64,000 nucleotides of DNA from Chlorops oryzae. Its lineage: Eukaryota; Arthropoda; Insecta; Diptera; Chloropidae. The position numbers were made by a program, and so were the translations under genes. Shown in pieces: positions 1 through 11,719 of the stretch. The stretch covers positions 100,315,999 to 100,379,998 of the forward strand of contig CM035807.1 in the NCBI GenBank assembly GCA_020466095.1. Direction: 5' to 3'. The stretch's first letter is position 1, and every line of letters begins with the position of its first letter. Below the pieces are notes generated by a model. It was not told the origin of the DNA, did no database searches, and worked only from the letters and a program-made list of their open reading frames with translations.

Positions 1-259
1 ATTCTTTGCCCAGTATCCCTTAACCACGCGTATTAGCGACGATAAAACTGTATTTACAAAGTACTTGAAAGGAGCGAAAAAAAGTCATTTGAAAATAAGG
101 AGATTTACGTACAAACAAGTATAGTGACCAAAAAGAGTGCCAGGGGACAAAACTGACGAAATATTTATCAGAAAATCTGATTTTTATCTTGAAATTCATC
201 TTAAATTTATTGAAAAGGAAATCGGGTAAAAAGGAGAAGATAGCTTCTCATTCGTTCTT

Positions 260-397
260 GGTATACCCGACACACTCTGTGTCGAGGGTATATTGCGTTT
301 GTGTGCTGTGTGTAACACCCAAAAACCAGTCGAGATAGACCATATACCAAAAGATATATAGAAATGATCAGCTTCGCCAGGAGAATCGATTTAGCCA
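260..397 (+). mobile_element. DINE-1/Helentron-like fragment, copy A
   Basis: This is a truncated copy of a dispersed repeat also seen at 39464-39598 and 54664-55317. It opens with a hairpin: TACCCGACACA and TGTGTCGAGGGTA form a perfect 7-bp core stem (CGACACA/TGTGTCG). It then follows the copy-C sequence through GTCGAGATAGACCATA and ATGATCAGC to GATTTAGCCA, where similarity stops. Order and wording resemble the start of Drosophila DINE-1/INE-1 elements, which are non-autonomous relatives of Helentrons (established knowledge). It has no coding capacity. The assignment is by recalled motif similarity, not alignment. Confidence 0.6.
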
Positions 398-569
398 ACA
401 ATATTTAAGAACACAAAAATTTTTAAAATTTTGTAAAAGATTGATGGACTTTTTTTGATATTTTTCAATTTTTCAGCAGACAAAAATCTAATAGAATCAC
501 TTTTGAATCTTCAAAGGAGGACTTCATTGCAGAATAGTATTATTAACTACTTCAATAAAACAAATAATA

Positions 570-632
570 ATCGACGCCCACCTGAGCGGGGATTTGAACT
601 CGCCGACATTGAATTGTGAGGCAATCTCACTT
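570..632 (-). other. tRNA-like segment (B-box match)
   Basis: Read on the minus strand, positions 601-588 give GAGTTCAAATCCCC, a good match to the Pol III B box. A 5-bp stem GTGAG/CTCAC just upstream sits where an anticodon stem would be. No convincing acceptor stem or A box can be drawn, and a run of about ten A lies upstream. It is probably a degenerate tRNA or SINE head rather than a working gene. Confidence 0.3.
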
Positions 633-1983
633 TTTTTTTTAACAAATCCTTCTCATTTCTAGGAGGAATCATCTTAATTTTATTGAAAAGGATTTCCTGC
701 TAAAATTTAGAACCGATTCAATTATTCAGAAATTGAAGAAAATATAAAAAAAATTTCATTTTCATTTCAATTTTTTAAAAGAAGCTACGGAAACGGAAAT
801 TCAGTTACGAGTGTCCATTCTTTTCTGCTCGCAGTTTCAAAAGTTTTATTTTTAAAATTCCTAGAAAAACTGGATCTGTAGAAAAAGTTTACGGCTTGTG
901 CAACTTTTCTATTTATTATGCTCTTCCATGAACATAAGCTGAATTACATTATTAAGTACACAATTCCTTGAATGCAGTGATGACTTGTCTTGAAGTCAGC
1001 GTTTTCAATTAACTGAGTGTTTCCATTATATTGTTCAAAAGCGAATGGCAAAAAGCAAATTAGAGAACGAATAATTCCTTTTTTTTTAAATTACACTCAA
1101 GAAAATAGATCCTTTAAACATTCCCACTTAGCATTTGGGCCCATTTTTGTATTTTGATTTAAAGTAAAGTAAAACTAGTAAGTTCAAAATTTGTATCTTG
1201 GATTCAAACGTTGAGGCATGAAAATTTTTTTTCTGAAACAACTGCAAATTCTTTCTTTCCCTTATGACTGCTCAGTAATGCATTTTGGACCCCCCTGCCT
1301 TAAGATTTTTTGTTAGTTTTGACTCCCTCTATCAGCTCCCGACCGGTTGACCTTCACAAACGGAACGGATTTCCACCGTTATTACTTTTATTTTTTCCAC
1401 AAAATTTTGCTTGAATTTGAACTATGTCTGGGGGAAAACTCCGTTTAATGGCTTAAAGCGTAGTAAACTGCAACCTCTTAGGGGGCTTATATACCATTCA
1501 TAGGTATATGAAATTCTCTTGTCTCAGTACTCCGAAACAGCTGGACCAATTTTAATTAAATGTTGTTTGCAGATTGGGTGAGTCTGAGAATCGGCCAAAA
1601 AACTATTTTTCATACATACCCGTCGTATGAGCAACGTACATTTTTATTATGATAAGCCTTAGGCCCCATCTACACGATGCAAGTTTTCACTTGGCAAGTC
1701 ACTTCTGCAAGTACTTGGCAAGCAGATTGCATCGTGTAGAATGCTTGCAAGGACTTGCGGCAGGTTTTTCAAGACTTCCATGCAAGAACTTGCCTAAAGA
1801 AAATTCGGATCGTGTAGAAATACAATCTTCCAATTTGCTAGAAGCTTTTTTTTTACTTGCATGCTTACAAACTGTCAGGTTCAAGATACTCAAAAAAGAA
1901 GCGAGTGCGATTTTTCAATATTTATTATTTTTTTCATAGCTAGCATTTATTGAATTAAATTTTTCGCATTTTTTTTTATCAAC

Positions 1984-2538
1984 ATGGCTGTGTCAGAGGA
2001 GCAAATTGAAATAATGACTGAAGAATACCAGCAAAATGAGTGCTTGTGGCAAAAGTCACACATGGACTACAAAAACAAGCATAAACAAGTAAAGAAGTTT
2101 ACATCGGCTAAGCCGACTGCACACATACCCTTTCCTCAGCCTAAAATATGTTAAAACATTAAAATTCCTGCCGTTTTCGTTGTTCTAGCTTGGATATCTA
2201 TTTTTATCTTATCTGTACTTCGATTTAGCTTCTCAAACTCGAGATTATTATTAAGCACAGAATTTTCGCGGATGGTGGGCATGGTCAAATTTTAACCGTT
2301 AGAGGACATTTTGTCTAGTTGCGAAATACTCAATTCAAAAAAGTGAAAATAAAATTTTTGCGAATTTCGCGAATGGTGGTCATGGTCAAATTTTAACCGT
2401 TAGAGGGTATGAAACATATTCCGTGCCAAACTTAATATACCCTTTCCTTCGGAAAAGGTATAAAAAGAGGCAGCTTACGAAGCCATTGCCGAAAAAACAA
2501 ATTTGGAAAAGCTGGTTATAAAGGACAAATTGCATTAA
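1984..2538 (+). pseudogene. MADF-domain protein gene of the Harbinger element, split by an insertion
   Basis: From ATG at 1984 the frame reads MAVSEEQIEIMTEEY, then NECLW and DYKNKHK. These are the landmarks of a MADF (Myb/SANT-like) domain: an acidic helix, the invariant ECLW and the DYKN motif. The domain then stops abruptly and resumes at 2467 with EAAYEAIAEKTNLE, the next expected helix of the same domain, ending in TAA at 2536-2538. The roughly 380 bp between is another mobile element. In Harbinger transposons the MADF/Myb-like partner binds the element ends and helps bring the transposase to the nucleus and the DNA (family knowledge). Even without the insertion the frame ends after about 60 residues, so the C-terminal half had already been lost, probably in the deletion that fused it to the transposase remnant. 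Confidence 0.7.
2086..2466 (-). mobile_element. DINE-1/Helentron-like element nested in the MADF gene, copy D
   Basis: The left boundary reads AACAAGTAA, followed by a short hairpin TCGGCT-A-AGCCGA. The right boundary is a second hairpin around ATACCCTTTCC/GGAAAAGGTAT followed by TAAAAAG. Both ends have the same layout as the longer copy at 54664-55317 (AACAAGTAA plus hairpin; ATACCC...GGGTATAAAAA). The insertion is exact with respect to the host gene: MADF codons stop at its left edge and resume at its right edge. Inside are two imperfect direct copies of a block of about 42 bp (2265-2306 and 2364-2406), both containing CATGGTCAAATTTTAACCG. It belongs to a different subfamily from copies A-C. 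Confidence 0.6.
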
Positions 2539-2739
2539 TTGCTCTGGAAGCTCTGGGGTAAACCAGTGAAATGGAAGCACTTTGAATTGTTCACCTTCAT
2601 TTGATAGGTCCTTCATTAAAATCTCATAATAGAGATTTATGTCTCCTCTAAAAAAGAACTTGCGTGCCCAAATTGTTCGTTTTGGTTTTTTTCTATAATT
2701 TTCTATTTCTTCCAAAATGAGCGCCGCTGCTAGAACTTT
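2520..2739 (-). pseudogene. PIF/Harbinger transposase, N-terminal remnant
   Basis: On the minus strand from 2739 the frame reads KVLAAALILEEIENYRKK, then RTIWARKF, then LYYEILMKDLSNEG and TPELPEQLMQ. This order (short hydrophobic start, acidic stretch, basic RxxW segment, helix ending in ELxxE, then the MTPELFEQL-type helix) is that of the N-terminal region of PIF/Harbinger transposases. No catalytic DDE region follows; the frame runs into the DINE-like insertion and carries no further family motif. There is no in-frame ATG at the start, so either an upstream exon or the start codon is missing. The right terminal repeat lies about 330 bp upstream of the start. The protein is non-functional. 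The assignment rests on motif order only. Confidence 0.55.
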
Positions 2740-3256
2740 CTTTATTTATTTATTCATTTTTGCTATTTTAGGTTAAAATATGATTTTTTATACCAACTGG
2801 CAAACTTGCGGCAAGAACTTCTACTTGAATGTAAAAACCTTCAAGCTGGCAAGCTACATGTTCTAAAAAAATTGCTTCTGAAAAGCAACTTTTAGTAACG
2901 CCGTGTGGCTATGTGCCCAAGCACTTGCGTGCAAGTCATCTTTAGATTACTTTCAGGCAAGCTGCAAGCTAAAATTTACTAGCATCGTGTGGATTGGTCA
3001 CGCAAGTTCTTGCACACAAGTACTAAAACTTGCCAAGCGAAAACTTGCATCGTGTAGATGGGGCCTTATTATGATATGCCTTTGCACATCACGAGAATGA
3101 GAGAAGAAAACAGATTCAAAGAGATCTGCATTATTTTCGTTATCGATTTTTGTTTCTGCTGAGTCGGTACGAAGATCGACGCTATATATAGTGTTCCTAT
3201 CTCTATAATTGAATTGATACAGTTTGTTAAAGTACAGGAAAATTGTACTTGTTTAA

Positions 3257-3668
3257 CCCTGGATGGTTATACTTATTTTTAGTACGTTTTGGCTATACCT
3301 CGTCGAATCGACGATTACCATTTTCAAAAGCTTGCGAGGCAAATACTTTTTGAGCAAAAAATATGCAAAACCGAATTTAACGAAGTTATTTAATGACAAT
3401 TAGAAAACAAAAATAAAAAATTTAAAAAAAATCAAATTTCTTCTCTGAAAAAATAAGATATTTACGCCCAATTTTTTGACAAAGACTTAAATTTAAAACT
3501 CAACTTTAAGCGATTTAACTCGAAAATCTAGTGTGTTTTTTGTATTTTACGCCGAGATTTAACTAAAAGCCTCTGTCAACAAATTGGACATAGGAGCACT
3601 ATTTTCTCTCCTTATGCGAGAAAAAATGAAAGTGCTTTGTCGATTTAACGCAGAATAACCATCCAGGG
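3257..3668. mobile_element. TTAA-flanked MITE, 412 bp (piggyBac-type ends)
   Basis: A perfect 14-bp terminal inverted repeat, CCCTGGATGGTTAT, is flanked on both sides by TTAA (3253-3256 and 3669-3672). TTAA target duplication plus ends beginning CCC is the piggyBac signature (family knowledge). There is no open frame of note inside, so it is non-autonomous. Confidence 0.75.
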
Positions 3669-3672
3669 TTAA

Positions 3673-6600
3673 AAAACTCCGACTCCGGTAACAAATCAAT
3701 AGCCATTGAAAATTATGTTCCTCTTTTATTTTGTCTTTTAAGGTGGCTCAACTTCGACAAAGCTTTCTTTTGAAGGTTTTTTTTTGTTTCTTTTGTTACA
3801 TAAAATCTGCCCTTATAGCGAGCATCCCCTACTCCTTTGGACTGTACACTAATTATATAAATTACATGTCTCGCAAAAAATCTGCAAACATATCCCTACA
3901 TATGTATGTATTTGTATGAACGTTCTTTGATGTTTTCAGACGTCTCTTTGGCGGCATTCTTTAAATCGCCCTCATCTCTCTAATTAGTTCGGCTTGCCAA
4001 TATGACAAATTTTATTACGGTTATGCGTTCGCTTTAATTAAAAAACTTTTTTACAGAAAATGGTGTTGTTGTTGCTGTTGTTTTTTTTTATGCGAAATTC
4101 TTCGTAATTAGCTTCGTCTACGGTTATTGAGTTGAATACCAAATTCCGGTCTATAAAAATTCCAGTTAAGCCCTTCCAACTGAAGAATTTTGTTCCGCGG
4201 AATCGACTATCTGCGGATAATACGCTTTCGCGAGTTGCTTGTCAAAGTCATACGGTTTTAATTGCTTATTTAGCGAAAAGGAGGCGTCAAAGCTCGGCGG
4301 CTTAGTCAGCAAAGTGTGCCTCAAAGTAATCCGAGAACGCAAAGAACGAAAAGGAAAACGAAAACGAAGAAAGAAAAAAAAAAAACGCTGAGATGAGCAA
4401 AAAAAAAGGCTGAACTTTTCGACGAAAGTTGAGATAACCGCAGAGGCTCAAAAAAGAAAATTTCCCCCATTTTGTAGAGTCCTCACGCTCGCTGCGAATT
4501 AATTCTTGCACAAGTGAGCAATTAAAGCTTTAATTCTCATATAAAGGCTTAATATAATTGCCTTTTAGAATAGTCGAATCGTACTTTTTAACTTTAAATT
4601 GTTTAAAACGACACCTGCACGCCCACTAATTGACGACGTTTCTTTAAAATAACCTCCTTTTTATTTTATTCCTGTTTATATTCCACCGTCAACCGGGAAG
4701 GCGGCACGACACGTTTTCGGTATTAAAAATTTCCGAAGAAAATTCTTGACATTCCTAAAATTTGTTCTAAATCGTTCTGCGAACTGTCTCTTTGTTGTTG
4801 GATTATCTTCTCGGTACTTTTTTTGCAAGATTTGTTTTTTTTTTTTTTTTTTTTGTACTTTAAGCGGGACAATTGGTGTTTGTTCATCCGATTTTAATTA
4901 TGTACGGATAGACGTTAGAATACATTAATACGATCATTGTTAACATGATCTCTAAGTGAATAGAAGACATGTTGGGAAATGCGAAAAATTCAAGAAGTGG
5001 GTGTAGCGACATGACGATTCTTGAGCGAATGCAATGAAAGTAAGCTTGACAGGTGCTTTCAAATTCTTACTAAGTAAAACTTATAGTGGGCGCTATCTTA
5101 GGTCCACTTTCGTCTCGGTCAGAGACAGTAAAAAGTGTTTCGTTGCAATTCAATAAGTATGAATGGATGTGCGAAGGAAAAAGAGAGGTTGCGCGAACAA
5201 TATGTGCTTCTCTTTTTTCTCCACTAATCAAACGAAATGTTCTCGAAACATGTTTTCTATATCTGACAAAGCGTTCCACATACAATGTATCTCGAAATAA
5301 CTTCTTTACATTTTATAGCCACTTTACTTTCTTTCTTTAAAAAAAAAAGTGTTATTAGAATCCAAAAAGTTACACTACATACTTCTACTATCGACTGGCT
5401 ATAACACCCTTAGTTGTTTTTGTCAAAGATTATGCTGTAATATTGCACATTTTGTTCTTTCGTGTTTTCTTTTATCCATTTTTTATTTCAATAAAACGCT
5501 TGCTCTTAGTCAAATAAAAATCAAGCAACAGCAATTACCATAAAAACAGAAAGCGGATTTCCTATGCCAGGCATGAAAAAGGTCGGATTCAATAAAAGGC
5601 AAATACGTTTTCCTTTTTTCTCTCTGAACTTCGGTAGCCTAGAAAATAAAATTCGTATACCTTTCCGAGCTACTGCACATCTACCTTTTCTTTTTTTTCG
5701 CATAGTATTTTTTTTTTTTGTTCTCATTTTCGTTTTTTCCGTTTTATTGTTTGTTGTTATTTTGACAATTCGAATGTTTTGTTTCGCACAATCTTCTTGA
5801 ATTGAGTGCATTTCTCATGGCCAAGCCGAATAATCGGCTCCAAGTATGGCTAAACAGAAGCACCTAGCGGCAATGTAGTAACATAATATGAATCGAAAGT
5901 CACGTAAACGTACGTAAAGTACGACGTGAATCAATAGAAACGAATTTCGATTTAACGTAAACCCAAGGTTCCGAGGGCGCGGCCGAGGGCAAGGGCAGAG
6001 CGCTTATTTTAGGCAAAAAAGCTTCTTATTTAAGTTCAAACGACCCAGATATTTGCCGAAATTCCAAGAAATGAACTGAATGAAGTTCCATTTATTCAAT
6101 GGCGTGCATTAATCAAAAGATTCTTTTTTCTCTCAATTGCTTTTTTTTGTCGGCCTTTTTCGTCGTACTTTGTTTATTTAGCGTGTTTAAGTGCTTTTTG
6201 AAGTGTTTACTTTTTGTTCGCGCCCTGCTTTAACTTCTTATATAAATCCGTAATGATATGCAAAGCACTAGTGGGCCAAATCGCAATCGATGGAAGCAAT
6301 GAAAAGAAATTACAAGGAAAACGGTGAGTTCGTTCTCGACGGTGGCAAATCAATTGAGCTCGTCCGTTAATTAAGGATTTGAGGACTGAACTCCTTGTTT
6401 TCTTACAGTTCTAAAAATTTTCGACACCTTTTCAATTTCTATTTTATTTAATGAATTAATTTTTTTTTATTTTGTGCTTTTCTTATTGTGCATTTCGGAG
6501 TAAATCGTCGAAACAGGAGGGAGTGCAATGGATATGGCCATAACAACCAAATTTTTCTATTGATAAGATTTCTACATTTCATAGTCATTCATTCAAGAAC

Positions 6601-6837
6601 TTCAATCCTAGAATAACAGATTTTTTCAAACTGAAGGGATATTATTCAGTACGGATAATTCTTTGTGGGAGAAAAATTTCCCAGTATAAATAGGTGGCCA
6701 ATGCGCAGCATCCTTTTCTCTTGTGATGGAGAATTTCTCTCTTTTCTCTCAGCTTTATAGCATATTTGCTATAAATTCAATTTTTACGTTTTTGATTCGA
6801 AAGGTATAAATAAACAGGATTTTTTAACCGCGGTGAG
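3673..6837. other. AT-rich non-coding DNA, no gene recognised
   Basis: All open frames here are under 100 codons, resemble nothing known and often overlap on opposite strands, so they look like chance. Landmarks are a GTT/GCT-rich run near 4061-4085, a 26-base T run near 4828-4853, a poly-T near 5710 and a local GC-rich patch at about 5968-6002. The only recognised element is a short DINE-like end at 5393-5420. Confidence 0.6.
5393..5420 (+). mobile_element. short DINE-like terminal fragment
   Basis: GACT followed by CTATAACACCCTTAGTTGTT matches the terminal 25 bases of copy C at 54664-55317 read on its own strand, with one substitution and a 2-base insertion. Nothing upstream matches, so it is either a severely truncated copy or a chance resemblance. 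Confidence 0.3.
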
Positions 6838-7345
6838 CTTAAAGAATCATTTTATTTTTATTTATTTATCTATTTATTTTATTATAATTAATATTTTTTA
6901 TTTATTTTTATTTCATTTCATTTTTTTATTTTTTCATTTTGTTTATTAATGTTTAAAATATATTTTTTATTATTTTGTTTTAACTTTGTTATTTTTATAT
7001 ACATTTCTCTCTATTTATTTATTTATATTTTTTATTTTTAAACATTTATATTATTTATTTATTAATTTTTCATATTAAATTTTTTAATAATTTTATTTAT
7101 TTTATTTATTTATTATTTATATTAATTTTATTTAATTTATTTATTTATTTTATTTATTTTAATTTATTTAATTTATTTTATTTATTATTTATTTATTTTA
7201 TTTATTTATATTTTATTTATTATTTATTTTATTTATTTTATTTATTTTATTATTTTATTTATTTTATTTATTTTATTTATTTTATTTATTTTATTTATTT
7301 TATTTATTTTATTTATTTATATTTATTTTATTTATTTTATTTATT

Positions 7346-7382
<37 letters not shown>

Positions 7383-7700
7383 TTTATTTTATTTATTTTA
7401 TTTATTTTATTATTTTATTTATTTATTTATTTTATTTATTTTATTTATTTTATTTATTTATTATTTATTTTATTTATTTTATTTATTTTATTTATTTTAT
7501 TTATTTTATTTATTTTATTTATTTTATTTATTTTATTTATTTTATTTATTTTATTTATTTTATTTATTTTATTTATTTTATTTATTTTATTTATTTTATT
7601 TATTTTATTATTTTATTTATTTTATTTATTTTATTTATTTTATTTATTTTATTTATTTGTTTATTTTATTTTTATTATTTTATTTATTTTTATTTTTATT
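6838..7700. repeat. AT-only tract with a 9-bp tandem unit ATTTATTTT
   Basis: About 860 bp made almost only of A and T, very T-rich on this strand. From about 7190 to 7660 it settles into a regular alternation of ATTT and ATTTT, i.e. a 9-bp unit ATTTATTTT repeated dozens of times with occasional one-base slips and ATTT-only runs. The left flank (6838-7190) is a less regular version, as if older. No coding potential. Confidence 0.9.
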
Positions 7701-10700
7701 TTTTTTCATTTTTTTTTTTAGTTTTGATTATTTTTATACTCAGCGCAATTTATATTTTATTTTTTCCTTTTTTTAATTTGATTTATTAACGTTTTCTTGA
7801 GAACATTTTATACAAGGTTCAACGGAATATATTTACAAAAATGAAATAATTAAAAAATCCTAAGCCAATATCCTTCCAAGCCAAGCCAAGCCAATATGCT
7901 TAGAGCATCAAACAACGAAGGACTTCAGAGGAAATAAACAAATCCCAAAAACCTACTAAAAACACGAAGGACACAATATTGACAAAAACATGCCGCACAT
8001 CAACAAGAATAATGACAGTTTTTCTCGCCTCGAAAAAGAATTGTCGAAACGATGTAAAAATAAAAGGGTAGATTCCAAGAAAGGCATTGAGAGGGGGTAA
8101 CTCACAGCAGAATTTCTTTTTATAGAACAGAACCAAAATTGTTTATATAGATTTGTTTTTTTTTTCCTTTTGTTTTTGACGGCATAAAATAGCAATCAGT
8201 TTGTATCTGAAAGGATAAGCAATCCCAAGAGTTTTTATGGACAAGTGTATCTTATCGGAAATTTATCATCGTCATTACCACCCACAATCGTATGGATGTA
8301 ATGCGCTCCTTCAAAATTTCTTTCAAGTGCGAAATTTATTTTCAGTTTAGGAATGCGTCAATGTTTAATAGCAGTCCTTGAAACAAACGGAAAACGAATG
8401 CGAAAAGGAAGTGGAAATGTAAGTTGAAGGGGAAAACGAACTGGAAATGGAAAGGGAAAGGGAAGAAAACAGAAAGGACGATGAGTTAAGATGGTCGATG
8501 GCAGTTTTGTAGGCATGGATTTATGGTTTTGTAAATGTCGTTTCCATATTTCAGTTTCAACCGAAAACTCATCTCATGAATCAATAAAAGCCTTGTGCAA
8601 ACTAAGAGCATCAAATTGGAGACACAATTCAAGCTTAACCCGAAAAATAAAACTTTTTTTATTTGTATTGCAATGTTAAATTTTCTTTCGAAGGATCGTA
8701 TAAAATTTTATGTTCCTTTGAAATTCCATTTAACGAGAATTGCGTTCATAGAAATTTTATTTTTATTTAATCCTTTTACTTTTCTTAAAAGTTTATTTGC
8801 GATTAGGAATGGTTCGAGAGTGGTTCTCTAGCAATTTCTTAAATCATATAATTCCCTATAAAAAAACAAACGATAAAGGCAAATAAAAATTAACCAAAGC
8901 ACTCTGCGTCAGGAAATAAAATGATATAAATAGAGCTCGGATTTGGAATATTTTGAATTTTTTTTGAATGATTTGAATTTATTGAATATTTTAAATTTTT
9001 TTGAATTTTTTTGCATTTAAGCTTTTTGAATATTTTATTTACTGAAGTAGGCTTTTTTGTTAATTTGACAATTCAACATTTTAATAGGCATACTAAATCG
9101 AACTAATTTGGAATTTTTGACTGTGAATTTTTTGAATTTTTTTGAATTTTTTTGAATATTTTGAATTTTTTGAATTTTTTGCATTTTTTTTTTTAATTTA
9201 AAAAAAATATTTTTTGAATGTTTTTTTGAATTTTTTTTTTCGTTTTTTTACATATTTAAATTTCGAGGCATAAACATAAACATTACGATAATTCGCATTT
9301 AATATTTTTAGTTTTATCCCTTGCCTTTTCTCCTTCAACTTGTTCCACCACATCAACGAATGAATTCAATTGCGAATTTCAGCAATTTCTTTATCCTTTT
9401 TGATGCCTAAATGCTTAATGCTGTCACTCTGGCAACAGCACAAAGCCCAAATGTAAGCAATAAATCAATACATTTTAACAACTTGAGACAAAAAAAAAAA
9501 AAACCAAAAAAAACAGAACGACAACGATGACAGAAACGAAATCAAATATCTTTTCCTGAAGAAAGACTTCAGTCGCATAAAAGTCCAAGATGGAAGAAAA
9601 TGAAAATCAATTTTCATGAGCACACATGCAAGAAATGAGCATAACCGCCCGTCAATTGTCAATGTATTTCTTTTGATGATGGCTCGGACAATAAATTAAG
9701 AAGGAAACGTGTCAGAGTCAAATAGATAATTGCCAGCAAAATTGACGGCGGCAAATGTTGCTACGACACAAAAAGTCCTCGATCTTTGCTGACCTCCGAT
9801 GAAATGAACATGAAAAGATTATACATATATATCAATGGTATAAAACATTCAATTTATACTTCAATATAGATACTTATGAAGGTACCTATAAGCTTTTCTG
9901 TTCATTCAACACTTTCTTCTTTACACTTTTCTCATATAAAATTATTGATTTTATTGCGTTCATTGGGATAACCTCGTTTATATTTTTGCTGTTACGTTTT
10001 TTTGTCCTTTTTCTTTTTGTTACGCTCTGGTCATTTGTTTTGATTCACAAGGACCATAAAAACTTTACAAATGTTGCCTCTTGAATGTTACGAGTATATG
10101 GCATCTTCTCATTCATTTCATTTTCTATCATTACTAAATCTACATCTACATCTGTATATGTATGTATGAGTGAAATGGATTGAAATGGATTAGAATGGAG
10201 CAGTGGCATATGCGAGAGATTAGATATTTTTATTAATTATCGCTGTACATTTGATTTATGTCGGTGGGATTCGGTCGAAAGCATTTAGAACTCGATTTTA
10301 ACAAAATTGAAACACACAGCTAGTCGTACGCACAAGCTAGCACACACACACACATGCACACACAAAATCGCACAGCTGCTGTGATTGAGCGGTTCAGTTC
10401 GGTAGAATGGCAAATTCTAACGAATTATTTATTGTCACTTGGATTATGTTGTTTAAGCTTTAAATTGATTTTCCAAATATGTTCGGTTTATCTCTGTCTT
10501 GTTTCTTGGACATTGAATGACAAATATTTCCCACCGAGATGGTACTGTTTTGACACACCACCAACTATATTAATTTGGCGATAAAAAAAAATGAGACCTT
10601 CAATTTGAAATGACTTCATGGAATCCTGAAATCGTTATTGCTCCAGAATCAATTGAAAACAATTTTAAATGTTTTATTTATTTTCAAACGTTCTTTCGAT

Positions 10701-11719
10701 ACTATCTGTCCTTACTCACTCACTTATTGTCTTTTGAAATGTCCTTCAGGTAAAAAGACAGCAGAATACCAAAATGAAATTGAGATTTTCAGTTGTCCTT
10801 TTTAAGCTTAAAAGATGAAGTTCCCTTAAGCAGAATACAAGAAAGATGTTCGACTGAAAGGAGCTGTGATTTAAAATCTGTCTGATTCTTAATATGGTTA
10901 CATGTATGTATAAAAATAGATAAATTTTCTTTGCGTTTTTTAAATCAAATAAAAAGTTTAAAATAATTTTTAATTTAATTCTTACTTCTAGGAAAAAGAG
11001 TTTCTATGTATGTATTTACCCATTGATTTGGTCCTTTGAATTGTTAATAAAATTCCCAAATTGCTCACTTCACTCACTTGACATACAAAATAAAAGGAGG
11101 ATCAAATGGTTTTGCCTTACAATCAGCTCTAGGGAGAATTAAGCACAAGCGGTGGTGTCCCAAGGGCATTCAAATTATATCCCCTCCCATCAATGACGTA
11201 TGGTGCGATGCACAATAATCGATAAGCGAAAACAAGAGAACGCATGCTGCTTTCAGAAACCGTTAAGGAGTAGGTAAATGTGGTTCAATTGGATGGAAGC
11301 CGATGAAACAAAAGAAAATCTCAGCTCTATTATTGCTTGACCCATTACGTTGCGATGGAATTTAATGTAGTAAGAGAGAGAGAAAGAGATAGAGCGAGGT
11401 GAAAACCACAATCAATTTGTATGGTAAATTAAACATTAACCCTTATTCTTCTATTGGGTACAAAAACGAAATGGTGGCTGCCCTAGTTTAGCAAACACAA
11501 TGGATTTTACCCATTATGGAACGTTGGAATTTCGTATGAACATTCATCAGCATTATCTGAAGCAATTGAAGAATAATGACCTCAATATGCTCATACAATA
11601 CAGCTACCCTTAAACAGGAACTACAGGGAGTGAGGAAAATATCAATACATGTACAATAATTAAAGCATTATAAAATATCATAAGTTAAGACAGATAAAAT
11701 AAACGTATTAAAAAATATT
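7701..11719. other. AT-rich non-coding DNA, no gene recognised
   Basis: No frame above 80 codons, and none resembles a known protein. Visible structure is limited to simple sequence: a CCAAG triplet run near 7878-7893, a GGAAAN-rich purine stretch at about 8385-8480, the TTTGAA tract listed separately, an AC-rich run at about 10335-10365 and a GA-rich run at about 11370-11398. Confidence 0.6.
8940..9250. repeat. TTTGAATTTT-type degenerate minisatellite
   Basis: Two blocks (about 8945-9050 and 9110-9240) consist of imperfect iterations of TTTGAATTTT with T-run length varying from three to ten. They are separated by a non-repetitive spacer around 9050-9110. Non-coding. Confidence 0.75.

Larger units (their letters stand above)
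1662..3065. mobile_element. PIF/Harbinger-type DNA transposon, internally deleted
   Basis: The ends are a 38-bp terminal inverted repeat with one mismatch. It begins GGCCCCATCTACACGATG and is flanked on both sides by TTA (1659-1661 and 3066-3068), the 3-bp TWA target duplication typical of PIF/Harbinger. Many ACTTGC/GCAAGT repeats and extra copies of ATCGTGTAGA lie just inside both ends, as expected for transposase-binding arrays. Autonomous family members encode a DDE transposase and a Myb/MADF-like protein. Both are present here only as 5' parts running towards each other (MADF plus strand from the left, transposase minus strand from the right). At 1404 bp it is too short to be autonomous, so it looks like a deletion derivative. 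A second transposon is nested at about 2086-2466. Confidence 0.8.

Noticed and set aside
195..705. Similar words at 190-235 and 665-710 (ATCTTAA..TTATTGAAAAGGA) as flanking repeats of an element
   Set aside because: Similarity is around 75 percent over about 35 AT-rich bases, with no further structure.
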